Positions 1 through 11,870 of a stretch of DNA of 64,000 nucleotides are shown one piece after another. The stretch is taken from positions 17,536,042-17,600,041 of the forward strand of contig JAJEKV010000008.1 of NCBI GenBank assembly GCA_021234155.1. The letters run 5' to 3'. The translations under genes were made by a program, and so were the position numbers. Every line of letters begins with the position of its first letter. The stretch's first letter is position 1. Below the pieces are notes generated by a model. It did no database searches, had not been told where the DNA came from, and saw only the letters and a program-made list of their open reading frames with translations. Origin of the DNA: Isoetes taiwanensis. Taxonomy: Eukaryota > Streptophyta > Lycopodiopsida > Isoetales > Isoetaceae.

Positions 1-28
1 CTTTATTCTACCAATGCCAATGTTTTAG

Positions 29-412
29 CTGAAAACAGTCAGAGTTGGAGACAATTTTGCAGTAGCTGCACCTAAAGGTAATAAAGAGGGTGCTGAATTC
101 AGGTTGCTTGTGTGCACCAAAGCAAAATTTGTGGTTTAAAAAAAATTTCAAATTAATGATCAATGGTGCCTTGCTGGCGAGAGTGTTGTGGAAGATATCT
201 ACTATCCGAAAGGCCCAAAATCAACTGTAGGATATGAGTTGTGCAAAAATGATCCAAAGGGTTTAGTGTTCTCTACACACATCTGTGCCGTCAGGGTTCC
301 ATTAGAGCAAAGAAAACGTGCCACGGGCAACGGAACCACCTTCAGATTAGATCCTGTTGATGAGGCAAAAATACTTGATAACTTATCAGATGTCTTGTCT
401 GATGATGAATAA
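29..412 (+). pseudogene. Unidentified exon-like ORF with one in-frame stop
   Basis: One frame stays open from a possible splice acceptor (tgttttag, ending at 28) to a TAA at 410-412, except for a TAA at 137-139. Downstream of that stop the frame reads on through about 90 codons in the same style (DQWCLAGESVVEDIYYPKG, ending in an acidic tail LSDVLSDDE). There is no ATG at the head, so this looks like a last exon rather than a complete gene. I do not recognise the family. The acidic C-terminus and plausible codon use argue for former coding function. It could be the terminal exon of a host gene or of a DNA transposon. The stop points to a pseudogene, unless it is a sequencing error. Confidence 0.4.
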
Positions 413-1205
413 TTGTAATTCCTAAGTATATTTCTCTAACTTCATTCTAAGTGTAGTGTCGACATCTTGGATATGATAGCAACATGCTGTATCTTGTGAT
501 GCAAACTGTGTTGTCTTCTGTAGAGCATCTGGTGCCAATATGGTGCATATGATGCCAATATGATACATGTGATGGCAACATGTGCAAATAGTCAATTTTA
601 AGTGTTTCCCTCCTTACAATAAGACCATTAGGATATGCCTATCCAAAAGGTAAGACCATTAGAATATGCCTTGGTTTTTTAGGAGGTTGGAATATGCCGT
701 GAAATATGCCTTGGAATATGTCTTGGGATTGCCTTGGTTTTTTAGTAGCTTCAGAGTTGTAAGTTGTAAATTGACTTATTATAAGCTGTTTTTTTTTGTG
801 ATCTTAAAGGGCAATTTAAGTTGCGACAACTTGAAATTTAGTGAAAAAAACTTATATTAATTTTTGGGTTGCCCCTAGGGGGGCAAACTCTTGTTTATGT
901 GGGTTTTTGGCATATCCTAAGATGCTAGAATATCCCTAGGATATGCTAATGACTGCTCAAAATTTATGATTGGCTGTAAACTCTAGGTCACTTCTGTTGT
1001 TCTGTTGGTGGGCAGCCGCTCTCGAAACCGGGTAACCGGAGAGGTCTCTTGTTCGATGCATTTTATCTACGGCAGTCCGGCAATCCGACCTTAATTTGGC
1101 AATCCGGCTTGTGTTTGATATCTTGAAGCTTGAGCTCTGGATCTTTGGTACGACAGAGCAAGTAAGGATTTGAGCATGCCCCGAGGGTTGTATTCCGATG
1201 GTTTT
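413..1205. other. Gap without a gene
   Basis: No convincing ORF. Around 600-745 there is a degenerate short repeat built on aatatgccttgg and a related phrase, and around 440-590 one built on gatg(c/g)caa(c/t)atg. Nothing else stands out. Confidence 0.5.
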
Positions 1206-1232
1206 TTCTACTCCCGATTTGGGTTGGAGTTC

Positions 1233-1441
1233 GGCGGAAACCTTATAGGGTTTCTTGTTGAAACTTAATATGGTTTCCATGGAAACTTAATGTAGTTTCA
1301 TGGAAACTACATCAAGTTTCCATTGAAACCATATTAAGTTTCCATGGATACTATGTTAGGTTTCCTGTAGTGAAAACCTTGTAAGGTTTCCTCTATGGAA
1401 ACTACACGTAGTTTACTTTTGGGAAAACTCTATAAGGTTTC
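1233..1441. repeat. GGAAACT..AGTTTCC palindromic motif array, copy 1
   Basis: About ten degenerate half-sites of GGAAACT or GGAAACC and their complements alternate here, usually spaced 6-8 bases apart. Each pair forms a roughly 20-bp imperfect palindrome such as GGAAACTACATCAAGTTTCC. No ORF explains the pattern. The array is followed by a run of A and then a block containing gtgtgtaagatctt that recurs after copy 2, so array and tail were duplicated together. Confidence 0.7.
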
Positions 1442-1616
1442 CGCTTTCAAAAAAAAAAAAAAAAGATCTAGGCACGTGTGTAAGATCTTGTGGCACATTT
1501 TCAAGATTGTATGACAAAATGTAATCTACCCACATGTGTAAGATCTTATGGAAGATTGTGTTCCCAAATGCATTGTCTTTTTAGCTTGAGGAGTACGCCA
1601 ACATTTTGAATGTGAA

Positions 1617-1791
1617 ACTGCATTAGGTTTCCAAAGAAACTTAAACTACATTAGGTTTCCAAGGAGACTACATTAAGTTTCCCTTGATACTACATTAGGT
1701 TTCCAAGGAAACTATATTAAGTTTCCCTTGATACTACATTAGGTTTCTCCTAAAGTTTTCAATTTGGATAGGAAACTTTATAAGGTTTCCA
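1617..1791. repeat. GGAAACT..AGTTTCC palindromic motif array, copy 2
   Basis: Second array of the same motif, here more regular. Phrases such as actacattaggtttcc and actacattaagtttcc repeat about every 20-25 bases. The following stretch (gtgtgtaagatcttatgg, then caagattgtatgacaa and acgctaacattttgaa) matches the tail after copy 1 at about 1480-1620. The whole of 1233-1920 is therefore a roughly 350-bp tandem duplication. A weaker third cluster lies at 3655-3716. Confidence 0.7.
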
Positions 1792-2044
1792 TTTTGTAAA
1801 ATAAAATGGAGGAGTGTAGGCATGTGTGTAAGATCTTATGGTACATATGCAAGATTGTATGACAACATGCATTAAATGGTGTCCTCTTAGCGTAAGGAGC
1901 ACGCTAACATTTTGAATTTGAAGGGGAACCTTCGTGAACACGCATTTGTCTTATAGATACTTGAACTTGTTCGTTTTCTCAATCTTCATTCAGAGCTCCT
2001 TGAGCATCATTTGTTCATGCAAGTTATAGCTTATTGTCAATCAC

Positions 2045-2236
2045 ATGATGGAGCTAGAGTTCAACTTGGAAGAGGATGAGGAAGAAATGCTTTCAATGGA
2101 TTCAACTCCGTCTGATTCATATGAAAATGTAAGTGATTATGCTTTCCGGAATAGTGATGAAGATGCAGGTTTTGAGGGCTTTGTAAGTACACGAAATATA
2201 ACAATTAGAGACCATGCTTTAATTAGAAGACCATAA
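2045..2236 (+). CDS. Small acidic hypothetical ORF
   Basis: A 63-codon ORF starting at ATG 2045. The first half is strongly acidic (NLEEDEEEMLSMDS) and the rest carries further Asp/Glu (SDEDAG). I recognise no domain. An acidic N-terminus of this sort is common in first exons of plant transposases and nuclear proteins, but no downstream exon is evident. It is followed at once by an AT-rich tandem repeat. Real expression is doubtful. Confidence 0.25.
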   Translation: MMELEFNLEEDEEEMLSMDSTPSDSYENVSDYAFRNSDEDAGFEGFVSTRNITIRDHALIRRP

Positions 2237-2250
2237 TATATACACACATA

Positions 2251-2390
2251 AACAATTGCAAATACATTCTATTAATTATGATCAAAGGAATTATATACAT
2301 CAAACCATTAAACAATTGCAAATACATTCTATTAATTACAATCAAAGGAATTATATACATCAAACAATTAACAATTGCAAATACAATTCC
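2251..2390. repeat. 60-bp tandem repeat, about 2.3 copies
   Basis: The unit beginning aacaattgcaaatacattct starts at 2251, again at 2311, and in a slightly changed partial copy near 2370. The first two copies differ at only a few positions. Confidence 0.85.
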
Positions 2391-2399
2391 TAATACATC

Positions 2400-3650
2400 T
2401 TTGTCTTGTGTGCATGTCTAGTCTTCTAAGGACATTCCAGGAATTATTGCATTTCTTACTATTAAAATGATAAGATAAAGTTTTGATACAAAATTGTGAA
2501 ACAAAATCGAAATCGAAATACAAAGAGGATTTTGGAACTGAAGGATTCAGCGAGACGGATTTTGGGTCCACAAAATACATTTGAATCCTTTTAAAACAAA
2601 AGCCGCAGCTCAGAATCCCAGTTACTGCAACGCCAAAACTGTAGCATGTTTTGAAAACCTGGAAGCTTTACAATTCAAGGTTAAGGAAGGCCCTTTAGCT
2701 CCATAAGAATCCGGCTGCCCTGTGTTTCTATAAGAATCCTGCTCCATAAGCATCAAATTAACTCATTGAATGGCAAAAAGGTGCAGTGGAGAGGCAGCTC
2801 AATCCCGGCCCACTCATCTCCAAAAACCAGAATCAAACCATGAAACGCATCAAATGTGGTTCTTTTTTCCGAGAGAACGCAAAATTAGCCCTTGAATCTT
2901 CGATCTCTGTAGAACACCGCAGCATGAGGGTGCAAAACAAGGAGTAGATGGACGTCTCGGAAGTGTACTGCGACGAGTTCTCCCTGTTGTTTTTCAGGAC
3001 TCGAATAATAAAAACGCTGCAGTACAACTTCCAAAACTCAGAGTCGTCTCTGTTTCTTCTCCCAGACCTTCGTGGCTGAATCCAATCCGGCGGCTTTAGC
3101 TTCGAATCCGCTTCCGGTAAGCTCAAGCTTTATGGGTCGTGCTTAAATCGGGCCACTTTGGGTCCAGACTTAGCTCATGAAATCCTCTGTTTTTTTCTAA
3201 TTTGTGTTTGATTCTGCAGAAATCCCATACTAAACGATGCAGAACTGTGAAAAGGAAGTCTAGATCCGGCTGCCTTGTGTTTTATTAGCCAGAGTTTTGG
3301 GGTTCTTGGGCTCAGTTTTTGGGTCAAGCAACAGATTATGAAAACCGACACAGGAACACAGGTGTTTGAAGTTTAAAAGAAGATCAAATCTACAATCAAC
3401 AAGAACAAGATCAACATACCAAGATCAAGACGGCACCGCCATGCTCTCCAAATCTTTGCCCTCAAAATTTAGCTTCAAATTGCCGGATTGCAAATTTGGA
3501 TTGAAAAAATTGGTGCATTAAATGAAAAAGAATGTTTGTACATGGATTAGATTTTGCTGCAGATATGGAAGCATGCATACACAAACTCAAATCATTGCAA
3601 CTGAAATCATTGCAAATTCAACGAAAAAGACATGGTAGAAAGACTTGAAG
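2400..3650. other. Gap without a recognisable gene
   Basis: Only short shadow ORFs without domains. Near 2700-2740 and 3265-3290 phrases such as ccggctgcc(c/t)tgtgtttt recur, suggesting an old local duplication. No promoter, RNA gene or transposon end is evident. Confidence 0.4.
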
Positions 3651-3818
3651 GGAAACTGAATATAGTTTCTGGGAAACTAAATATAGTTTCCAAATTGAAA
3701 CTATATTAAGTTTCCATTTTATTTTGGGATAACCCAAATCGGGCGTAGATAAAGTCTTCGGTTGTATTCTGCCCTTATCCTCTGTTATTTCTTCTCTGCC
3801 ATTTCCTTGATAATCTAG

Positions 3819-4630
3819 CTGCTCGCATTAGAGGGCTTTATTTAAAAGCCATTCTACGGCAGGATGTCGTTTTCTTTGATAAAGAAACGAACACGGGCGA
3901 GGTTATTGGTAGAATGGCTGGGGATACTATTCTGATTCAGGATGCCATCGGTGAAAAGGTCTGCCCAAATACTTAATCCTTCTTCTTTTAATTTGGGCAC
4001 AGAATTAAAACCATGTGGCGACCGTTCTCTGCAATACGGCAGCATTTCTCGCTGGCAGATTTGTCTGTTTCTGCTCTTTGCATTACCCAGTGGACCATGG
4101 ATAGGATTTCGCTTACCCGGTATGGGAAACAGGAATGGGCCCATCTGTTGCCTGCAATTTTGGCATTCAAACTTCTACTTTCTGAAACGAGGATCTCGGC
4201 AGCTTTTAGTTCTGGTTTAGGTCTAGCTAGCATGCTTCAGTTGACTTAGAGTTAAGATTCTATGCGATATTTTGTTCTTGTTTCCCATTCAAACACATGA
4301 TTCTCACAACTAAATTCCCGTTTTATACAGGTTGGCAAGTTCATACAGATGATGTCAAGATTTATTGGTGGTTTCATAATAGCCTTCATAAAAGGTTGGA
4401 AGCTTACCCTGGTTATGCTAGCAGTGATGCCTCTACTGGTAGCCGCTGGAGGTACAATGGCATTTCTTATTTCAAAGATGGCGTACAAATCTGATGTGTA
4501 CCAGGGCTTAGCTTCTGGTCTGGGATTGGGCTCTGCACTTCTGATAATGTTCAGCAGCTATGCATTAGCCCTTTGGTATGGATCAAAATTGATTTTGAAT
4601 CAGGGCTGTTCTGGTGGAGCAGTTCTCAAT
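3819..4630 (+). pseudogene. ABCB-type (P-glycoprotein/MDR-like) ABC transporter fragment
   Basis: Two exons of the first transmembrane domain of an ABCB exporter are visible. Exon 3819-3958 reads [20 protein letters not shown] and then [18 protein letters not shown]. It ends at a GT donor. The intron runs 3959-4330 with acceptor tttatacag. Exon 4331-4630 reads VGKFIQMMSRFIGGF, continues through membrane segments, then VYQGLASGLGLG and ALALWYGSKLI, and stops at a gtgagt donor. In the family about 40 residues of intracellular helix separate the SKM and YKxxVYQG blocks. Here they are fused with the frame kept, so the exon carries an in-frame internal deletion. The next expected exon is visible only as a possible scrap near 4646-4690, and neither nucleotide-binding domain is present. 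It is a gene relic, not a working transporter. Confidence 0.8.
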
Positions 4631-4796
4631 GTGAGTTCTTACAAATTTTTAGGTTGTTATTTCAGGAGAAATATCTCCCTTCAAGGTTTAAGACATAGTG
4701 CATCTAGGATTAGCATCATTGGAAAACGAATCCAAAGCTTGCATTTTTTTCGTTATCCCATTTTACTCTAGGTATTAATTTCCTAATCTTACCAGA

Positions 4797-6300
4797 TATG
4801 GCATGTTGAGCAAGCCGCAGTTCATTCTCATGAGGAAGTGGTCAGTGTTATTTCAAGTGGATATTGTGAACTGGCAGGATGCCAACAGGTATTGTAAGCC
4901 CATGTTTCTGTGATTATATTTGTGATCATATTTGTGACTGGTGCATAAATGTAATATGTTTTTGTGCATGAAACATAACTGTGTAAAATATATTGCAGAG
5001 GATAGTTCTATGTGCTTAGCGCAAGGTTGATTTTATTTCTGAGGTATACTACTCTAGTTGAATTGAGGTTTTAACAAATCATACAATAAGTTTTATATTA
5101 TAGCATGTTGATGTTAAATGACCATGTTTTAACAGCTTCCCTGTTTAATCTCTTCTCAGGCAAAAGAAAGCACATGTCAAGGAACTACTGGACATATTGG
5201 CACAGCCTATATTACAACTTTGTCAGAGTGTTCTTAATTTTCGTTACAGCGAAGCCGAATCTGTAGGAGCTCCAGCCGGTTCCAGCCAAATTGGTTCTGC
5301 CTTGCCGAATCTGTAGGAGCTCCAGGCGGTTATGGGCTTCAGCTGTCGACTCTAAGGTCATGGTTATGAGCTTTTCGGATATGAGCTTCTATTGCAGCCG
5401 CAGGTATGGTGCGAAGAATGATCCAGGAGTGCACATATCACCAATCATTCGGTACCCATTTTCGATTTGTATATCTGTGCGAGTTCTGGCAGAATCTATG
5501 GGATTCTTTAAACGAATCTGAACAGAGGTAAAAGGAACTCCCCTGTTCTTTAACGATTTTACTTCAGAGCCTGAATCTTGGCAGTAGATGAAAATTCGGA
5601 CAGATATGTTGCTCCAGATGTACTTTCTTTTTATCTTCTCATGTGGTTGGAAATCTCTGGAATAGGCTGGTCTGGACCTCAGGTCGGCCCCAAAATAATT
5701 TAAAATGGAATATGGCGTATCAAGAAATAGTTCTACAAAATTTTCATCAGATCAGAGTTGTTTTATTAGTTTTTGATTCTTACCTTTTGCAGATCCACGA
5801 TCGTTGAAACGATTTTGATTATCATGGTCGAATCAAGATTCTTCAGCTCAGCAATGTTTTATAATAATCCAGATGCTTCAGGCTCAATATCTTCGGATGC
5901 AGGAAATTGCAGTAAATTTTGAATGCAGAATCTTGCCGGAAAAGGGCCAACTAATTTTGTGGGATTTAATTCCACGAGTGCTTTAACGTCTGTTTTATTT
6001 AATGCTACTATTTGTTCTGTTACATAAATGGCCACGTCTACTACATTTTTAAAATTGCATGCATATTTTTCTGTTCCTTTTTCTTTCCTTAGCTTTCCGC
6101 TGTGGCGTGTCTCGTTCTCTCTCAAAGATTGTTCCACAAGGTTTTCTCAAAACTGTGGCGATTGTGGCAGGAGGGTTACTGCAGAAGGGGACATTGAATC
6201 CTTTCTCCCAGGTATTTACTCAGATATGCAATTTTCTGATGGCATGGCATATTGTCTTTTTCCTTTTGTTTCATGCCAATGATTTAAATGTCTTTTAGTT
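4797..6300 (+). pseudogene. Possible further exon remnants, unidentified
   Basis: Three stretches read like coding exons with splice-like borders. About 4795-4889 reads KPQFILMRKWSVLF before a gtattg donor. About 5161-5310 follows a cttctcag acceptor and reads KKAHVKELLDILAQPILQL. About 6094-6210 follows an ccttag acceptor and reads KIVPQGFLKTVAIVAGGLL before a caggta donor. I do not recognise the proteins and cannot show that they belong together or to the ABCB fragment. A 27-bp phrase starting gccgaatctgtaggagctcc is repeated at 5252 and 5303. Confidence 0.25.
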
Positions 6301-6309
6301 TCGTTGGTA

Positions 6310-8560
6310 CTTTACATGACGACTTCCAAGAATAATGTGATTGCAGCTTCCTTTACCAAAGAATAAGAGCTCAGAAAAGAGAACAAGCCCCTTACATTTT
6401 TCTTCTTGATTTCCCATTCAACGTTATACAATGAATAAATCTTAAATTGCACATGGAACATGTTATGCATATATAAATGCATGCACACATGCATGTGCAT
6501 CTAAATAATTTTATGCATGTTCAAAAAACTCTCATCACAATATACAAATGTCCATTAATATAATAAAAACAATGTATAATTTGATGCATTTATGCATGAA
6601 CTAAATGAAAACTGAAATGATAAATGAAAATGTTAAATGGAGTCATCGAGAAAGTTCTAAAGTTCATCTGTAAAATTATCCAGTCACATAGGTGGTATTG
6701 GCTAGTTTGTTCATCCTCATTGACCATTTGTCCAAGGAAAGTAAGATTTTAAATTAATTGATACAAACTATCACACCTAAATTAACACATTTTATACTTT
6801 CAGTAGGACTTGTAAATTGATCACTACATTGGGATTGATTCAACAACAATATTGAGATACTATTTTTCTTGGAGAAAGGCAAACATTAATATGTAGCATA
6901 ATAACAGGGGTTTTTTTTTGTATTTTTGTACGGTTTTTCCAATGGTTTTTATATGATTTGATGGGCGTATTACACAAGGCCTACTAATTAGTACATCTAG
7001 AGTGCCCATTGTATTTGCATACGCTTGAATTAATTTTAATGCCTCTTTTCAATGGTGTAGACCCATATATGTAGTATTTTTCAGTTAAGTTTTATTTTTC
7101 GTATTATATTTTTTTTTGCTCGACATGCAAAGCTCAGAAAGCGTTCTCATTTTAGGGTTTTTTCAGAAGGGCGTGGTTATGTGGGTCGGATTCAAGCAAA
7201 GATCGGATTTGGGCAATAGCTTACAAAAATGGATTCTTCCATTTGGGTTTTGATTGAATGGCTTAGGGTTAGTGAACAAAAGGATGTTTTTGCATTCGAT
7301 TTTGAGTTCGGGATGGCTTTGGAGAGTCAGCGGTGTCTCGGGCGGTTTGCAAGGTTCATATTGTGTTGTGTGGGGCGACGGCGAAGCTATGAAGAATGAT
7401 CTTGTTGTTCTCTCTTGTTGTCCGAAGCCCCGTGGCGGCGACCCCCCCGACCCTTTTTTCTGGCAAACCGGGTGGTGCAACCTTTTCCCAAGGACCATGG
7501 CGCATCAAGATCAAATTATTATTGAAGCCGGTAGCATCATAGGCTATGCTTTCCCGATGGCGACTTGTGGTGCATATCCAAATTAATTTTGTGGTGCATA
7601 TTCTACCATGGCGTGATCCAGATCGAATTATCATTGAAGTCGGCTTGCATCATAGGCTATGCCTTCTCTTTTTCTCTCACGTGCTATGGCAAGAATTATG
7701 ATAGTAAGTTCTCTTGTTTGCTTTGCAAAGCTATTTCTCTATTTCTATTTCTCTATTTCTAAATGGGCACATTAAGAAGGCGCTTGCTTTGTACCACAAA
7801 GTAAAGAAGTAATCTCTCAATCCCCCGATGGCGACCATTTTCAAATATGGCTTCCATGTAGCCGAAATACAAAATGGTGTATTATATGCCCTTCCAAAGC
7901 AAATTTACATTACAGGTTTGAGAATGCGAAAACTAAGTTTCCCTTTCGAAGCTGGATCTTCATTTTTATTTCTTGAAATGGAGATTGAGATAGTAGCTGT
8001 TTGAGCTAGTTTTAGAAAGGAAAGGCCCATGTATTTACTGGTTACATTCTGGGCAATGCTTGAATGATTAGCAACTATTTAAAATATGACTTCCATGCAG
8101 CATTTAGTATATGCCCTTTCAAAGCAGCATTTACATTTATAATTTGAGAATGCAGAAACTAAGTTTTCCTTTTGAACTCTCTACACAAGTTGGCACATTT
8201 TGAAGGCAAGTTAGATTCGCAATACTGTTTGATATGAAATACATTTAATGTGTGGATTAATACAGAATTCTATTCAAGTTTCAGCCAAGTGCATTGAGCT
8301 GCCCCTTAGTATGCAATGCAAAATAATTTGATGCAAACTCTTAGGAGATGCATGCCAACAAACCAAAGCATTCGGCATAATGTAAGTGCCCTGATATTTA
8401 TTGAGATCCTTTCTCGAAAGCGCCAATATTTTGTCCGAATTCATTCTTATTTTACTTTCGTGGTATATACCCGCTAGGATGGCCACATCATCCTTGCTAT
8501 GGACTCGTTGGATGGCCATTTGTCCATTTCAATGTTTCTAACATAAGACATTGTCATATA
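6310..8560. other. Gap: no gene supported
   Basis: AT-rich sequence with short shadow ORFs only. At 7497-7560 and 7608-7665 two copies of a phrase around tcatcataggctatgc lie about 110 bases apart as an imperfect direct repeat. Nothing else is identifiable. Confidence 0.45.
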
Positions 8561-8566
8561 TCGAGA

Positions 8567-9368
8567 TGAATAGTCACATTGCAACAAACTATTTCAGCTA
8601 AAAATGCATTGTATTAAATGAAAATGCAATATCCTTGATGTTTTATACAATCTCTTGAATTAATAATTAATATTCACGCCCTTAAAGTTTCTATTTTTTT
8701 CCTTTTATTTAAAGCCCGAGGGGGCAAAAATTTTTTATATAACAATCAATACATAATTACCATTAACATTATTAACACAAACCATTGCATTCAATGCATT
8801 TAAATTAAAATCCCCTTAAACCCCTTTGGTTTGGGTGCATATTCACACCCAGTGACGAGGGCAAATGAGCCCTCATAATTGTATTTTTGCACGCATTTAA
8901 ATCAACACCATATAGTATTCCGCTTGAAATCTTATAGTATTTCTAATCTTATTATATTATACAAGATAGCAAATTTTGTACTTGCATACCCCACAAATGA
9001 GGAACTTTACGTACGGTGTAGATTAAGGAATAAGGGGCGAATATGCCAATCCGACAGCTCTCGATGCCCGGAGTCACCCCCCGTGTGAATATGCACCCAA
9101 ACCAAAGGGGGTTTAAGGGGGATTTTAATTTAAATGCATTGAATGCAATGGTTTGTGTTAATAATGTTAATGGTAATTATGTATTGATTGTTATATAAAA
9201 AAAATTTTTGGGCCCTTCGGGCCCTAACAAAAGGAAAAAAATAGAAACTTTAAGGGCGTGAATATTAATTATTAATTCAAGAGATTGTATAAAACATCAA
9301 GGACATTGCATTTTCATTTAATACAATGCATTTTTAGCTGAAATAGTTTGTTGCAATGTGACTATTCA
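8567..9368. mobile_element. Foldback (long-inverted-repeat) element, 802 bp
   Basis: The left arm (8567-8848) and right arm (9083-9368) are near-perfect reverse complements of about 280 bp. They begin and end with TGAATAGTCACATTGCAAC and its complement. The central 234 bp is unique and encodes nothing recognisable. The arms differ by few changes, for example around the gcccgaggggg / cccttcgggcc inner patch. No clear target duplication flanks it, and the family is not recognised. It could be a non-autonomous DNA transposon or an inverted duplication able to give hairpin RNA. Confidence 0.85.
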
Positions 9369-9369
9369 C

Positions 9370-10630
9370 ATTACAATGTTCTTCCACAATGTGCTGCGAT
9401 GGAATTATTCAGAAACTATTGCCCGACTCATATTAGTTTGTGGTTCTCGACCTTTGCAAAGGGAAGCGTCTCTTCCTCTTTATCATCTGTTATGTACAAA
9501 GTGTTATTCTACCTCACATCATATTAGTTTGAGATTCATATATAGAGGCATATCATATGTTGACATTTGCGTAAGGACGACTAGGTCAAAACTAGGATCC
9601 TCCCCCTCTCCCCCTTTTTCTTTCTGCATTGGCTTATCACATGAAATGAGAGCGAATATCTAAACATATCTCTCTTATGTAACCTTGTTGTTGATGGTGA
9701 TGTTCCGGTTCGTCAGCGGATGCTTCAGGAACAGTCCCGCCATTGTCTTCGCTCGCGCGAAAGACGTGTAGGCCATTCCATGCATGTGCATATCTGTTGA
9801 CTTGTCCTTATGCGTCTGCAATACTTCTTCCATGCTGAACATCAAAGATTTCTTCAAGCCAATTCCCATCAAGTCATGGTATCAAGTATTCTATTGTCTA
9901 GAAGTAGCAATTTGAATTGATTGTCAAAACATGATTTTGAACTATGATTTAAGCCATTTCATCCTCCGGCCGTGGAGGGCAACCCTCCGTGCACAGCACC
10001 GTGTTTAAATTGGTTACAAATTACTTTTTTCTGAAGGGAAGTATAACCCTTTCTAATCTAACCGTGCCTCCAAATTCTAATGAACCCCTCTTCACCATGC
10101 CACAAGCCTGACAAACTTGGCCGATGTTGGGTTTCCAAGCCCAGTGATGTTGGTGAACCTTAGGGTCCACCAATTGGGAGGGGCTTGCCAACTTTGGTTG
10201 GCAAGCTTTTACTTCTTGGGTGAACTGCTCATAAGCAGATCAACCTCCTTCTTCCTCATTCTTCGTCAAATTTTTTGAGGAAGCCATGCTAAGTGGTCAT
10301 GGTAGAACAACCCATCTTATACCCCCACCCATTAGGTTAGGCATGTGGGATTATTCATCCTAAATGAGAATTTTCATATTGTTATGGGATAATTAGCAAA
10401 AATGGGTAAAGAACCATACGTGAATGTGGGATATAGTGACGACAACCCTGAACCTGAAATTGTTCGCATTGTCTTTCCGAAACAAAGCAGGAGAAAACAG
10501 GGTTTAGGATGGTGAATACAAGATATAGCAGTGCATGCCAATGGTAGACATGGGACAAAACATTGTACAATACATTCTGGACCATCTGAACCAGCTGCAG
10601 TGAGAGTTGGTGGAAAATTTTAAGATGTTT
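9370..10630. other. Gap: no gene supported
   Basis: No domain-bearing ORF. A short perfect palindrome around ttgccaactttggttggcaa lies near 10187-10206. Nothing else is identifiable. Confidence 0.4.
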
Positions 10631-10632
10631 TC

Positions 10633-10983
10633 ATGAAGTTTGCATTGACTGAGGGCAGGTGCTTCCAATGCCCATTGCACCTTTCAGAGGAAAAAGATAC
10701 TCATCTCCCAACAATGGAGATGCACGAGAAGATGATAAAGCTGAAGAAACATGTCATTGCAATTTGGGCATTGAAGAAGCTGCTGAAGGAGTCAGATATC
10801 TGGAGGTACAACTCATTCAAGTCGACCTTTCAATTATGCCTTGAACAGAGGCAGATTGTTCGTGATGGCATCATAATGATTCTGATCGAACGAACTCATT
10901 GGGGTGTTATTCACCTTGATGTGATATTCTCAATACTTCTGGAGCTATGTGCAGAGGACATTGATCTTGGTGAACCGTACTGA
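10633..10983 (+). CDS. Hypothetical ORF, unidentified
   Basis: A 116-codon ORF beginning at an ATG. It is Lys/Glu-rich in the first half (EMHEKMIKLKKHVIAIWALK) and ends in an acidic, leucine-rich part. I recognise no motif, and the ORF lacks a convincing homologue signature. It may be an exon of an old transposon. It lies just upstream of a truncated LINE and in the opposite orientation to the Ulp1-like gene. Confidence 0.25.
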   Translation: MKFALTEGRCFQCPLHLSEEKDTHLPTMEMHEKMIKLKKHVIAIWALKKLLKESDIWRYNSFKSTFQLCLEQRQIVRDGIIMILIERTHWGVIHLDVIFSILLELCAEDIDLGEPY

Positions 10984-11351
10984 GGATTAGATGTTCTTTT
11001 TTAATAGCGGCTTATTTCAGATTGTTTTTTATAAGTTATATTCACCGCGTTGTAATTTTTGGTTGCAATACGACATTGTTTTACTAAAACTTGTATCCTT
11101 AAAAAAATGTCTCTCTCCTTATGATTTATAATGTACAATTATTACAATGTACAACTGTTACAATGTTATAATATCTTCTTTATTATAATTTACAACTGTT
11201 ACAATGTCTGGTGGACAGGAAATGCGATTGGTCATCAGATAGTGAATGTGTTGTACTTTCATTACAATAAAGTTGTTCAAAATATAAACTTGAAGAATGC
11301 ATTACAATCATGTATGATTTCACAATCAAGATTTCAATCCTGTAGTACATG

Positions 11352-11870
11352 GTGTGTTATAAACTTTTTTTTTTTTTTTTTTTGAGGGAATGAAGCTTTT
11401 TAATCATTAATTATAGAGAATAAGTACAGAAATAGAGAATTGCATGACAAAGTAGTCAGCAATCATGTAGAAATAGTTTTTGGACTTGGAAAATCCCAAA
11501 TATAAAATAGCAGCAATATGAAGATCAGTTAAGATAATTGAGAACATAATAATTTTCATCCTAAGGAGAATGTTGCTGTTGATGGTAGCATCCTTTTCTG
11601 TAGAAACAAAATCTCGAAGCATTTGCTGATGAAGCCAACTACATTTTGTGTGGATTCCTTAAGCCAACAATCTGCAAAAACCATACTATAGAAAAATGAG
11701 GCAGATATCAGAAGTTATAAGTGTCAAGAAAGTGGAAGTGGTCTCTGAAATGTGGATAGAGAATTGGTATGAAGTTCTTCCCCCAATCTACAATCTCAAT
11801 CAGCATGTTTGAGTTACATGTGGAATATAAGTGGATGAGAGTACCATAACAATCTGTGTGTTATAAACTT
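11352..11870 (-). mobile_element. 5'-truncated LINE fragment with 15-bp target-site duplication
   Basis: A run of about 18 T at 11366-11383 is the poly(A) tail of a minus-strand insertion. GTGTGTTATAAACTT occurs exactly at 11352-11366 and again at 11856-11870, a 15-bp target duplication that fixes the insert at about 490 bp. The region next to the tail resembles plant L1 3' ends (tgtactt phrase, AT-rich spacer, then poly A), as in the large LINE at 38.08 kb. No reverse transcriptase remains, so class assignment rests on the tail and the duplication. Confidence 0.75.

Noticed and set aside
188-412. A small complete gene starting at 188
   Set aside because: The first codon is GTG, not ATG, and the frame continues upstream to a splice-like site at 28, so this is an exon fragment.
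8879-9088. ORF in the centre of the foldback element
   Set aside because: No domain, no conserved frame, and spacer of a non-coding element.
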